Position numbers and translations under genes: made by a program. Below are positions 15,986 to 24,786 of a DNA stretch of 64,000 bases, one piece after another; position 1 is the first letter of the stretch; every line of letters starts with the position of its first letter. The stretch comes from Chloroflexota bacterium. GTDB lineage: Bacteria > Chloroflexota > Anaerolineae > Aggregatilineales > Phototrophicaceae. Location of the stretch: assembly GCA_016223085.1 (NCBI GenBank), contig JACRPS010000010.1:186001-250000 (forward strand), written 5' to 3'. The notes under the pieces are model-generated. The model saw nothing but the letters and a program-made list of their open reading frames with translations. It made no database searches and was not told where the DNA came from.

Positions 15986-17197
15986 ATGAGCGCAAAACGG
16001 AAAACAGTCGTCGGCGTGATTTTCGGCGGACGCAGCGTGGAACATGATGTGTCGGTCGTGACCGGTCAGCAGGTCATGCGCGCCTTCGACCCGGAACGCT
16101 ACGAGGTCGTGCCGGTGTACATCAACCGGGATGGCCGCTGGTATACCGGCGAACCGCTGCTGGAACTGAAAAACTTTAAAGACGAAATCACCAGCTACAA
16201 GGGCGTGGAGAGCGCGATTCTGTCGCCCAGCGTGGAGCATCACGGGCTGATCGTGAACCCGACGGCGGGACGCTTCGACAAAAGCCGAGTGGTACGGCTG
16301 GACGTGGTCTTCCCGGCGATTCACGGCACGCACGGCGAGGACGGCACGCTGCAAGGGCTGCTCGAACTGGCGGATATTCCGTATGTGGGCTGTGGGGTGC
16401 TGGCGTCGGCAGTTGCCAACGACAAGATCATGACCAAGATTGTGCTGAGCCAGCAGGGCGTGCCGATTGTCGAAGGTGTGTCGTTCAGCCGGGCGGAGTG
16501 GCAGGAAGCGCCGGATAAGGTCATCAGCCATATCGTGCACGAATTGCAGTACCCGGTATTCATCAAACCGGCTACGCTGGGGTCAAGCATCGGCATCGGG
16601 CGGGCGAACGACGAAACGATGCTGCGGGCGTACATTGACGTGGCGACCAATCTTGACCGGCTGGTGCTGGTGGAAAGCGCCGTCACCAACGCGGTTGAAA
16701 TCAACTGCGCGGTGATGGGCAACGGGCTGGACATTCGCGCCTCGGTGCTGGAACAGCCGGTATCGTGGGAAGAATTTTTAACGTATGAAGAAAAATACCT
16801 GCGCGGCGGGCAGGGCATGAAAAGCGCCGAACGCCTGATTCCCGCGCCAATCAGCGCCGAACTGACCGAGCAGATCCAACAGATGGCGGTAAAGGCGTTC
16901 CGCGCGGTGGATGGACGTGGCACGGCGCGAGTGGATTTCCTTCTGAAGCCGGAAAGCGGCGAGATTTACCTGAACGAACTGAACACGCTGCCGGGGTCGC
17001 TGGCGTTTTACCTGTGGCAGGAAGAAGGGTTATCGCCGCGCGAGGTGGTGGAGCAGTTGGTGCAGTTGGCGCGCGATGCCCATGCCGAGAAGCGCCGCAA
17101 CACCTACAACTACCAGACGAACCTGCTGGAGGTGGCGGCGGCGCGCGGCCTGAAGGGTGTTAAAGGCGCAAAAACGCGGGCGAAAAATCCAGTGTAG
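15986..17197 (+). CDS. ddl: D-alanine--D-alanine ligase
   Basis: ATP-grasp ligase of 403 residues, somewhat longer than the usual 310-370. It joins two D-alanines for the peptidoglycan stem. The family signature GVIFGGRSVEHDVSV opens the protein, FPAIHGTHGEDGTLQG follows, and the ATP/Mg end reads EIYLNELNTLPGS. The active-site region around EEKYLRGGQG is more like D-Ala-D-Ala than D-Ala-D-Lac enzymes, though this is weak evidence. About 30 extra C-terminal residues are basic. AGGAGA supports ATG 15986. It fits with the MurA-like and MurF-like genes upstream. Confidence 0.93.
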   Translation: MSAKRKTVVGVIFGGRSVEHDVSVVTGQQVMRAFDPERYEVVPVYINRDGRWYTGEPLLELKNFKDEITSYKGVESAILSPSVEHHGLIVNPTAGRFDKSRVVRLDVVFPAIHGTHGEDGTLQGLLELADIPYVGCGVLASAVANDKIMTKIVLSQQGVPIVEGVSFSRAEWQEAPDKVISHIVHELQYPVFIKPATLGSSIGIGRANDETMLRAYIDVATNLDRLVLVESAVTNAVEINCAVMGNGLDIRASVLEQPVSWEEFLTYEEKYLRGGQGMKSAERLIPAPISAELTEQIQQMAVKAFRAVDGRGTARVDFLLKPESGEIYLNELNTLPGSLAFYLWQEEGLSPREVVEQLVQLARDAHAEKRRNTYNYQTNLLEVAAARGLKGVKGAKTRAKNPV

Positions 17198-17314
17198 CGG
17201 TATTGGCGTAACAATGCGCCTATCGTCCAACCATTTTCTATCCACTCGCCAAGATTCGCCAACAACACTACAATAGGGAACAGGTCATGTCCTCACCCTG
17301 ACTGGAGACTCGCT

Positions 17315-19486
17315 TTGATAGTTCGCCCGCAATGGATATTTCTGCTGTTGGTGGTTCTGCTGCTGGCGGCCTGTGGTGGTCAGCCGACCCCGCAGGTGAT
17401 TTCGTTTGTGCCGTCGGCAACGCCGGGCGCGGTTGTGCCCACGCGCCGACCAACCGAGACTGCGCCGTCCATCGCAACGACAGCCGCGCCAACTGATCTG
17501 CCCACCGGCACGCCGACCCTTGCGCCCAGCGAAACCCCGTCCGCGACTCATACTCCCACGCCAACTGATACTCCGTCGCCGACCGACACGCCGACCGAAA
17601 CGGCCACGCCCACACCGTCCACGCCGGTGGCGCAGGCGGTGCGCGATATTCCGGTGCGAGGTGGGCCGGGGACGAGCTACCCGGTCCTGACCATGATGGG
17701 GGCGGATGAGCAGTTGCAGATCGTGGGCATTAGTGAGGATGGCAACTGGTATCAGGTGGCGCTGCCGGAAGGCGCGCGCGGCTGGGTGACATCCGCCGGG
17801 GCGCAGGTGTCCACTTTTGGCAACCTGCGCGGTGTGCCGGTGGCGCTCGCACCGACTGATACGCCCACCTATACGCCAACTTACACGCCAACGGCGACTG
17901 ATACCCCAACTCACACGCCGACGCCGACCGAATCGCCGACCCCTACGCCTACCGCAACGGCCACGCCCACCGAAACGCTGTCACCAACGCCGACGCTCAC
18001 CCCGCCGCCAACAGCAACCGATCTGCCGCCGGGATTTGTGCCTGAGTTTGTGCAGGCCGGGCTGGAACTGGTCGGCGTGACGCCGGATAACGGGTCGCTG
18101 GCGGCGCAGATCGCCCGGATGGTGGTGGATGTTAGTGATGAAGACAACATCGTGCGCTGGGAGAATTTCGACGGTCAGTACGGTGACTTTGTGGCCGGTA
18201 CCGTGATCGAGTGGGGGCCGGGCGCGGCAGAGGATAACTGTGGCTTCCTGTTCCGCGAGGTGGATGAGGAGAATTTTTATTCCATCCGCATCAGCCGCGA
18301 TGGTTTCCTGTGGTTCGCGGCCAAGATCAACGGCGAGTGGCAGGACAGCGTGAACGGCGACGGCACGCTGGTTCGCACGGCCATGCGCGACACCAACGAA
18401 CTCACGGTGGTCGCGGCTGGTGGCAGCTTCACCGCCTATCTCAACGGCGAATTTGCCGGGCAGTTCAGCGATGATACGTTTGACGAAGGTGGGGTGGCGC
18501 TGGCCGCCAGCACGTTTGAATCCAGCGAGGAAAGCAACTGCACTTTCACCGATGCCTGGGTCTGGTCGCTGGCTGAAGTACCGCCGCCCGCCGGGCTGGT
18601 GCCGGACTACGTGCTGCCCGCCCTGCAGCGGGCCGATCTGGCGGTGGACAGCGGTCTGCTGGCGGCGCGGCTGGAGCGCCGGGTGATTGATAACACCGAT
18701 AAAGACGACCAGTTGCAGTGGGTCTACTTCGCCGGCAGCTACGGCGACTTCGCCGCCGGGACGACGGTTGAATGGGGCGCGGGCGCGACCGAAGACTACT
18801 GCGGCTTTGTCTTCCGCAACGTGGACAACGACAACTTCTACAGCATTCAGGTGAATCAGGACGGCCAGATTTCCTTCAGCCGCAAGCTGGCTGGGGAATG
18901 GCAGGACGACCAGATTGGCGACACCGTGCCGATTAACCAGGGCGAGGGCGCGGAGAATGACCTGCTGCTGGTGGCACGCGGAGAGACGTTCACGCTGTAT
19001 GTCAACGATAACTTCGGCGTGCAGTTCGAGGATGACACGCTGGCAGCAGGCCGGGTGGCAGTCATGGCCGGGACGTATGACGAAAGCGACGAAACCGGCT
19101 GCACCTTCACCCGGAACTGGCTGTGGCAGCTAGAAGGTGAACCCGGACCACAACCCCAACTGCTGGACGCCGGCAGCCAGGTGGAGGGCACCATCGGCGG
19201 CGCGGTATCCGAGGTGCGGTATTCGTTCGAGGCGCAGGCCGGTGATACGGTGACGATCCGCATGGAACGGCTGTCCGGCGATCTTGACCCGCTGCTGATT
19301 CTGCTGGACGCCGGCGGCAGCGAACTGGTTCGCAACGATGACGCGCCGATACCGACCGATTACAACGCCGCCATCGAAGGGTTCACCCTTCCGGCAGCGG
19401 GGACATACACCATTGTCGCCACCCGGTTTCAGGAAGCCGATGGGTTGAGCGAGGGTGATTTCCGGTTGACGCTGGAACGGGAATGA
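17315..19486 (+). CDS. Large lipoprotein: SH3b, tandem LamG-like domains, C-terminal PPC-like domain
   Basis: 723-residue exported lipoprotein. A lipobox LLAACGG ends the signal peptide at about residue 20. Two long Thr/Pro tracts follow; the first leads to an SH3b-like domain (about 108-175, DIPVRGGPGTSYPVL...GARGWVTS), and the second to two tandem copies of a beta-sandwich of about 180 residues, each with GDFxAGTxxEWGxGAxEDxCGF and a conserved Cys pair. The end (residues 615-723) looks like a bacterial pre-peptidase C-terminal domain. No catalytic domain is recognisable, so a surface binding or scaffolding role is likely. Start TTG 17315 with TGGAGA upstream. Confidence 0.85.
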   Translation: MIVRPQWIFLLLVVLLLAACGGQPTPQVISFVPSATPGAVVPTRRPTETAPSIATTAAPTDLPTGTPTLAPSETPSATHTPTPTDTPSPTDTPTETATPTPSTPVAQAVRDIPVRGGPGTSYPVLTMMGADEQLQIVGISEDGNWYQVALPEGARGWVTSAGAQVSTFGNLRGVPVALAPTDTPTYTPTYTPTATDTPTHTPTPTESPTPTPTATATPTETLSPTPTLTPPPTATDLPPGFVPEFVQAGLELVGVTPDNGSLAAQIARMVVDVSDEDNIVRWENFDGQYGDFVAGTVIEWGPGAAEDNCGFLFREVDEENFYSIRISRDGFLWFAAKINGEWQDSVNGDGTLVRTAMRDTNELTVVAAGGSFTAYLNGEFAGQFSDDTFDEGGVALAASTFESSEESNCTFTDAWVWSLAEVPPPAGLVPDYVLPALQRADLAVDSGLLAARLERRVIDNTDKDDQLQWVYFAGSYGDFAAGTTVEWGAGATEDYCGFVFRNVDNDNFYSIQVNQDGQISFSRKLAGEWQDDQIGDTVPINQGEGAENDLLLVARGETFTLYVNDNFGVQFEDDTLAAGRVAVMAGTYDESDETGCTFTRNWLWQLEGEPGPQPQLLDAGSQVEGTIGGAVSEVRYSFEAQAGDTVTIRMERLSGDLDPLLILLDAGGSELVRNDDAPIPTDYNAAIEGFTLPAAGTYTIVATRFQEADGLSEGDFRLTLERE

Positions 19487-19499
19487 TTCTGAGGAACGG

Positions 19500-19528
19500 G
19501 TAGGGGCGAACCGCCGGTTCGCCCCTAC
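19500..19528. repeat. GTAGGG-type palindrome, perfect 14-base arms
   Basis: GTAGGGGCGAACCG and CGGTTCGCCCCTAC are exact complements around one base. It lies between the convergent lipoprotein and response-regulator genes. Confidence 0.9.
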
Positions 19529-19539
19529 GGGATGCACAA

Positions 19540-20244
19540 TTACGCCTTGCTGCCTACAAAGCGGTAGCCAATGCCGTATTCGTTCTGGATATATACCGGC
19601 GATTTTACATCCGGCTCGATTTTCCGCCGCAGATGGGAGACATAGATGCGCGGGTAATGATGTTCGCTGGTGTATTCTGGTCCCCACACCTGTTCCAGTA
19701 ACTGCTGGAATGTCAGTACCTGGCCGCGATTTCTGATGAAGGTTGCCAGCAGCTTGAATTCGGTTGGCGTCAGCCGGATTTCGTCACCGCCGATCAGGAC
19801 GCGGTGGGCGGCCACGTCCACCTGTAAATAATCGTCCTGGTAAACCAACGCCTGCTCCTGTGCCTCGTCATCTACCGCACGCGCCCTCCGCAGCAGCGCC
19901 CGAATCCTTGCATGGAATTCCACGCCCCGCAGCGGCTTGAGCATAAACTCGTCCGCGCCCAGATTCAGCCCATCGGCGATGTCAGTTTCCGAAACCGCGT
20001 GGGCCGTCATCAGCAGAATTGGTACATTGGAGAGGTCACGAATCCGCTGGCAAACGGTCATGCCGTCCATTAAGGGCAGGCCGATGTCGAGGATGACGAG
20101 ATTGGGGCGCAGATCGTGGAACAGACGGAGTCCTTCCAACCCGTTGGCTGCCACCGACGTCTGGTAGCCGCTGCGCTGCAAATCAAGCTGGAGCAGGCGC
20201 GCCATCTCTTTGTCATCTTCGACGATGAGAATGCGTGTTGTCAT
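19540..20244 (-). CDS. OmpR/PhoB-type response regulator
   Basis: Two-component response regulator of 234 residues. The receiver domain has the acidic pair in ILIVEDD, the phosphoacceptor Asp in LVILDIGLPLMDG (about residue 52) and the conserved Lys in FMLKPL. The C-terminal winged helix shows LTPTEFKLLATFIRNRG, the RWG-type end QVWG, and YVSHLRRKIE. The ATG at 20244 is used; longer readings start in non-conserved sequence. No histidine kinase is next to it, so it is an orphan here. It is divergent from the GT2 gene and could regulate it across the 127-base gap. Confidence 0.93.
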   Translation of the reverse strand: MTTRILIVEDDKEMARLLQLDLQRSGYQTSVAANGLEGLRLFHDLRPNLVILDIGLPLMDGMTVCQRIRDLSNVPILLMTAHAVSETDIADGLNLGADEFMLKPLRGVEFHARIRALLRRARAVDDEAQEQALVYQDDYLQVDVAAHRVLIGGDEIRLTPTEFKLLATFIRNRGQVLTFQQLLEQVWGPEYTSEHHYPRIYVSHLRRKIEPDVKSPVYIQNEYGIGYRFVGSKA

Positions 20245-20371
20245 AAAGGGTTTTGGACATCTTGTTTTGATAAATCTTATGGTGATTGTACCACAAGTCT
20301 CCCATTGGGCGGGGCTGGGGGTTGTGTTATCCTTATCTCCGTTTGATGCGACAATCGAGCGGAAAGACATC

Positions 20372-21964
20372 GTGCCATACCAATCCAGCGGGGGGCGACG
20401 AAACAGCGTGCAGCTTGGTGTTGGACGCTCCCTGTGGGCCGGAACTCCTCCCCCCGCTATTCCTGAACGAACGCTTGACGGTATCCCCGGCTGCCTTGCC
20501 TGGATTGCGCTGCTGGTTTCGATTGTGGCGGCAGTGGCCTTCCCGCGCGCGCTGCTGCTGGTTGCGGCACTGCTGGGGTTTTATACGGCGGTGCGTTTTC
20601 TGCTGGCCGGCATCGCCAACATACGCGGTCTGCGGCTGATTAAACGCTGGGAGCAGATCAACTGGCGCGACCGGTACCGGCAGGATGCGCCGCCGGACGC
20701 GCTGGCCTGGGATGATGTCCATCATCTGGTCATCGTGCCGAATTACAAAGAGCCGGTTGAAATCCTGCAACGGACGCTGGAAAACCTGGCGGCGCAGCAC
20801 GAGGCGCAGCGGCGGATGACGGTGGTGCTGGCGATGGAAGCTGCCGAAGAAGGCTGCGTCGAAAAGGCCGAAGGGCTGGTGTCCGCCTACGCGCACTGCT
20901 TCGCCAACCTGTACTTCACAGTGCATCCGCGCGGTCTGCCGGGGGAGATGCAGTGTAAGTCCGCCAACCAGGCCTGGGCAGCACGCTGGGCCAGGCGCAA
21001 GCTGGTGGATGAGCGGGGTTACAACCTGGACCATGTTCTGGTGACGACGCAGGACGCCGATACACTGTGGCATCCCCATCACTTTTACGCGCTGACGTAT
21101 CTGTTTGCCGCCAACCCGGAACGCTACCTGCGCTTCTGGCAGGCGCCCATCCGCTACCATACCAACATCTGGGAGATCAACCCGCTGCTGCGGATTGTCA
21201 ACGCCTATTCAACCGCGCTGGAACTGGCGTATCTGGCCGCGCCCTGGTGGATACCGATGCCGATGTCGTCCTACTCGTTGAGCCTGCGCCTGCTGGATGC
21301 CAGCGGCTACTGGGACCCGGACGTAATTGCTGACGAGTGGCATATGTTCATCAAGGCGTTTTTTAACCGCCAGGGGCAGGTAAAGCTGGAACGGGTATTT
21401 CTGCCGTTTTCAGCGACGGCGGTTACCGGCAGTACGTTCTGGGATGCCATCAAGAATCGCTATCTGCAAACGTTGCGGCATGCCTGGGGCAGCAAGGAAG
21501 TGGGCTACATCCTCGCCAAGATGCTGGAACACCCGGAAATCCAGTTTCAGGATTCGTTCCGGCTGCTGTTTCGCGTGGCGCATGATATTCTGCTGGCAGG
21601 CGCGGGCTGGGTCATTTTAACCATCGGGTCGCAGCTTCCGGTGCTGCTGAATCCCTCCATCGTACCGCCGGTGGGCGATATCGCACAAAATCCGGCGCTA
21701 CTGGTGAATTACCCCACCTACGTGCTGCTGTCGCTGGCCGGGGCGCTGGTGGTGGTGCTGGGCGTGATTTTCTGGGTGCAGGACGTGATTGTGCGACCGC
21801 CGCGCACCCGTCCGCAAACTGTGCAGGAACGGATCCTGGCGCTGTTGAGCTTCCCGCTGCTGCCGTTCCTGACGCTGGTGGTCGTGGCGCTGCCAACGCT
21901 GCAAGCGCAGACGCGGCTGCTGGTGGGTATTCCGCTGCGATTTAAGGTGAGCAAGAAGGTATAG
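20372..21964 (+). CDS. Membrane glycosyltransferase, family GT2
   Basis: Processive-type or single-transfer GT2 enzyme of about 530 residues. Two N-terminal hydrophobic segments (near 45-95) precede a GT-A domain with VPNYKEP, the DAD motif in VTTQDADTLW, and an acceptor region. Two or three C-terminal membrane segments follow (ILLAGAGWVILTIG, YVLLSLAGALVVVLG, LLSFPLLPFLTLVVVALP). The layout resembles cellulose/hyaluronan synthase relatives, but the classical QxxRW is not obvious (LQTLRHAWGS instead). The start is uncertain; the GTG at 20372 is chosen because translation further upstream would enter the divergent promoter region. Confidence 0.82.
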   Translation: MPYQSSGGRRNSVQLGVGRSLWAGTPPPAIPERTLDGIPGCLAWIALLVSIVAAVAFPRALLLVAALLGFYTAVRFLLAGIANIRGLRLIKRWEQINWRDRYRQDAPPDALAWDDVHHLVIVPNYKEPVEILQRTLENLAAQHEAQRRMTVVLAMEAAEEGCVEKAEGLVSAYAHCFANLYFTVHPRGLPGEMQCKSANQAWAARWARRKLVDERGYNLDHVLVTTQDADTLWHPHHFYALTYLFAANPERYLRFWQAPIRYHTNIWEINPLLRIVNAYSTALELAYLAAPWWIPMPMSSYSLSLRLLDASGYWDPDVIADEWHMFIKAFFNRQGQVKLERVFLPFSATAVTGSTFWDAIKNRYLQTLRHAWGSKEVGYILAKMLEHPEIQFQDSFRLLFRVAHDILLAGAGWVILTIGSQLPVLLNPSIVPPVGDIAQNPALLVNYPTYVLLSLAGALVVVLGVIFWVQDVIVRPPRTRPQTVQERILALLSFPLLPFLTLVVVALPTLQAQTRLLVGIPLRFKVSKKV

Positions 21965-21969
21965 GTAAC

Positions 21970-21997
21970 GTAGGGGCGCATAGCGGTTCGCCCTCAT
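21970..21997. repeat. Decayed GTAGGG-type palindrome
   Basis: GTAGGGGCG and GGTTCGCCCT are recognisable, but the arms no longer pair fully. It lies between the GT2 and GlxR-like genes. Confidence 0.6.
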
Positions 21998-22023
21998 CTG
22001 TTATGACAAAAAGGGGAACGATT

Positions 22024-22923
22024 ATGGCAAAGGTGGGTTACATCGGTCTGGGTATTATGGGGTCCGCTATCGCGCGCAACCTGATGAAGGCTGGGCATGA
22101 ATTGATCGTCCACAACCGCAGTCAGGAGATCGTGCGACAACTGGTAAGCGAGGGCGCGAAGGCGGCGCTGACGCCCAGGGAAGTTGCCGCCAATGTCGAG
22201 TTTGTGTTCACCAATCTGCCGGACTCACCTGATGTTGAAAAAGTGGTGCTGGGCGAAAATGGCATCATCGAAGGCGCGCACGAAGGGCTGATCTATATTG
22301 ACAACAGCACCATCAAGCCGGAGATGGCCCGAATGATCGCGGCTGAACTGGCGAAAGTGGGCATCGCCGCGTTGGACGCGCCGGTCAGCGGCGGTGACGT
22401 GGGCGCGCGCAACGGCACGCTGACGATTATGGTCGGTGGTTCGCAGGCAGCATTCGATAAAGCTGCGCCGTTGTTCGCGGCGATGGGCAAGGCGTGGGTG
22501 CTGGTGGGGGACAGCGGCGCGGGGCAGATCGCCAAAGTGTGCAATCAGATCATCGTTGGCGCGCAAATGGCCGCGCTGGCAGAGGCGCTCATCACCGCGC
22601 AGAAGGCCGGCGTAGACCCGGCGCGTATGGTTGAGGCGATCAAGGGCGGTGCGGCGCAGATGTGGACGCTGGACGTGAAACCGCCGCGTTTGTTCGCCGG
22701 CAATCGCCAGCCGGGTTTTAAGGCGCACATGCAGCACAAGGATTTGGGTATCGTGCTGGACACGGGCAAAACCTACGGGATTCCGCTGCCCGTCACGGCG
22801 GTCATTCAGCAGCTTTACACGGCCATGCTGCAAAACGGCGAAGGCGAACTGGACAACAGCGCCATCGTGGCCGTGTACGAACGGCTGGCAAACGTTAGGC
22901 TGGACGAGCCACTGAAGCCGTAA
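22024..22923 (+). CDS. NAD(P)-dependent beta-hydroxyacid dehydrogenase, GlxR-like
   Basis: 299-residue member of the 3-hydroxyisobutyrate dehydrogenase family, which also includes tartronate semialdehyde reductase. The dinucleotide-binding GYIGLGIMGSAIARNL, the substrate loop DAPVSGGDVGARNGTL and the catalytic Lys in GQIAKVCNQ are all present. Its acid substrate is not defined by context; a GlxR/GarR-like 2-hydroxy-3-oxopropionate reductase is the best guess. ATG 22024 is preceded by AAGGGGAA. Neighbours (membrane glycosyltransferases) do not suggest a pathway. Confidence 0.9.
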   Translation: MAKVGYIGLGIMGSAIARNLMKAGHELIVHNRSQEIVRQLVSEGAKAALTPREVAANVEFVFTNLPDSPDVEKVVLGENGIIEGAHEGLIYIDNSTIKPEMARMIAAELAKVGIAALDAPVSGGDVGARNGTLTIMVGGSQAAFDKAAPLFAAMGKAWVLVGDSGAGQIAKVCNQIIVGAQMAALAEALITAQKAGVDPARMVEAIKGGAAQMWTLDVKPPRLFAGNRQPGFKAHMQHKDLGIVLDTGKTYGIPLPVTAVIQQLYTAMLQNGEGELDNSAIVAVYERLANVRLDEPLKP

Positions 22924-23001
22924 AACCTTTTTGCTCGATGGACAACTTCGCAAGGTAGGATGGGTTTGTAGAGCATTGTGATCTGCAAGCGAGAACAACC
23001 C

Positions 23002-24690
23002 ATGCTGCTTTCGCGTCCGATCAACCAACGGCTGCTCGTTTTTACAGGTCTGTATGTGACAGGTTTCGGCCTCCTGTTCGTGGCGGTTCTGAGCGCAACG
23101 TATCCCGTTTTTACCACCCTCGGCGTAAAGATTCTGCTGGGCGGTATCCTGCTGTCGGTCATCAGTTTGCTGGCAACCCGTTCGGTGCCGTCGGTGGATC
23201 ACAAAACGATTGTCATTGGCGGGACGGTTGCTATCCTTGTGCTGTGGCTGCCGGTGGCGCTGTTCGGATACAGCACCGAGATGCGCGGCGAACGCTACTG
23301 GTGGCTGGGCGACGATGCCATGATCTCGATGCGTTATGCGCGCCAACTGGCGGCGGGTAACGGGCTGGTGTGGAATCCCGGCGAGCGGGTGGAAGGCTAC
23401 ACTAATTTCCTGTGGACGTTGTACATGGCGCTGATCCACCGGCTGCCCATCCCGCTGTCCAAAACCTCGCTGGCCGTAATGCTGACCAATATCGTGCTGG
23501 CCGTTGCGACCGTTCCGGCGCTGGTTCGGCTGACTCGCGCCCTGGGCGGCAGTATGACTGTCACGGCGCTGGTGGTCGCCGGGTTTGTGCTGAACCGGAA
23601 CGAGATGTACTGGGCGACTGCCGGTTTTGAAACGGCGCTGCTCACGCTGCTGTTTGTGTTTGCCGCCTACCGCGTGACTGAGGAGGCGCGAACCCATACG
23701 CCTAAACCGCTGACCGCTTTTGTTATCGCGGCAGTGGCGCTGGTGCGGGCGGACGCGCTGCTGCTGTCCGGCCTGCTGTACGGGCTGTGGCTGCCGGCAA
23801 ATGGGCGACAGAAACGAGTGTGGCTGTACGCGATTCTGTCGCTGCTGGTCGTGGCTGCCAGCCTGGTCTTTCGCTATGCCTATTATGGCGATTGGCTGCC
23901 GAACACCGCCTATCTAAAAACGTATAACTGGGATAACCGCTACGAAAGCGGCCTGCGCTACCTGCTCAGTTTTATGGGGCAGTACGGTGTGGTGATCGCT
24001 TGTGCCGGAGTCGGGGCATGGGTGTCCCGGCGGACAGCCAACCGTTACTGGCTGCTGACGCTGGCCGTCTTCGCGGGTTACGTGGTGTATGCCGGTGGGG
24101 ACGTGTTTGAAGAATTCCGTTTCTTTCTGCCGGTGATTCCCGTGCTGGTGGCGCTGGCGTTGGTTGGGATTCAGCATCTCCAGCAATCTACCACGATAAA
24201 AACGGGACTGAGCATCCTGTGCCTGGTGTCGCTGCCGCTGCTGGTGCCGGGGTACAGCGATCTGCTGTCGCCGCGCAACGCGGAAATCGGCAATCTGGAC
24301 ATCGCGCTGCGGCTGCGGGAACAGACGCCCGCCACCAGCCGGATTGCCGATACCTGGGCCGGAGTTGTGCCGTATTTTTCGGAACGCTACGCGATTGATC
24401 TGCTTGGTAAAGCCGACGCGTATATCGCTCATTTAAAACCGTTTCCGGGGGCTATGGCACCCGGCCATAACAAGTTCGACTACACCTACTCGCTGACGAC
24501 GTATCACCCCGATTACGTGGTCAGTTTCTTCTCGCTGCCGCCAGATGAGGATTTTTTGCATCGAACTTCGTGGGGGGATGCTGCTTTTCGCGGCCAGTTG
24601 TATTTCAACGACACCTTCCGCGAATACTGTCTGCCGCATCCGGTCTTTCCGGGTACATGGCGCGCGGTATTTCGTTGCCAGTGGGAATAA
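23002..24690 (+). CDS. Polytopic membrane protein, probable GT-C type glycosyltransferase
   Basis: Multi-pass protein of about 562 residues with ten or so hydrophobic segments. After two or three N-terminal helices the first large loop reads GDDAMISMRYARQLAAGNGL and continues to a GERVEGYTNFLW segment. That acidic Asp-Asp loop is the pattern of lipid-phosphosugar-dependent GT-C enzymes such as arabinofuranosyltransferase relatives. The C-terminal 110 residues are soluble and extracellular-looking. It would transfer a sugar from a polyprenyl phosphate on the outer face. An in-frame GTG at 22978 adds eight residues; neither start has a strong ribosome-binding site. Confidence 0.75.
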   Translation: MLLSRPINQRLLVFTGLYVTGFGLLFVAVLSATYPVFTTLGVKILLGGILLSVISLLATRSVPSVDHKTIVIGGTVAILVLWLPVALFGYSTEMRGERYWWLGDDAMISMRYARQLAAGNGLVWNPGERVEGYTNFLWTLYMALIHRLPIPLSKTSLAVMLTNIVLAVATVPALVRLTRALGGSMTVTALVVAGFVLNRNEMYWATAGFETALLTLLFVFAAYRVTEEARTHTPKPLTAFVIAAVALVRADALLLSGLLYGLWLPANGRQKRVWLYAILSLLVVAASLVFRYAYYGDWLPNTAYLKTYNWDNRYESGLRYLLSFMGQYGVVIACAGVGAWVSRRTANRYWLLTLAVFAGYVVYAGGDVFEEFRFFLPVIPVLVALALVGIQHLQQSTTIKTGLSILCLVSLPLLVPGYSDLLSPRNAEIGNLDIALRLREQTPATSRIADTWAGVVPYFSERYAIDLLGKADAYIAHLKPFPGAMAPGHNKFDYTYSLTTYHPDYVVSFFSLPPDEDFLHRTSWGDAAFRGQLYFNDTFREYCLPHPVFPGTWRAVFRCQWE

Positions 24691-24746
24691 GTTCAAACCA
24701 GTGGTGATTCGGTTAACGTGAATTAGAGCTTCGTCCTTTAGAATGT

Positions 24747-24752
24747 TATAAT
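24747..24752 (+). promoter_or_regulatory. Probable -10 box of the pseudouridine synthase gene
   Basis: TATAAT at 24747-24752 lies 35 bases before the GTG at 24787. The -35 region (TTAGAG, 24723-24728) is weak, so the promoter call rests on the -10. Confidence 0.5.
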
Positions 24753-24786
24753 CACTGGCGTAACTACAATACGAAGTGGATTTACC

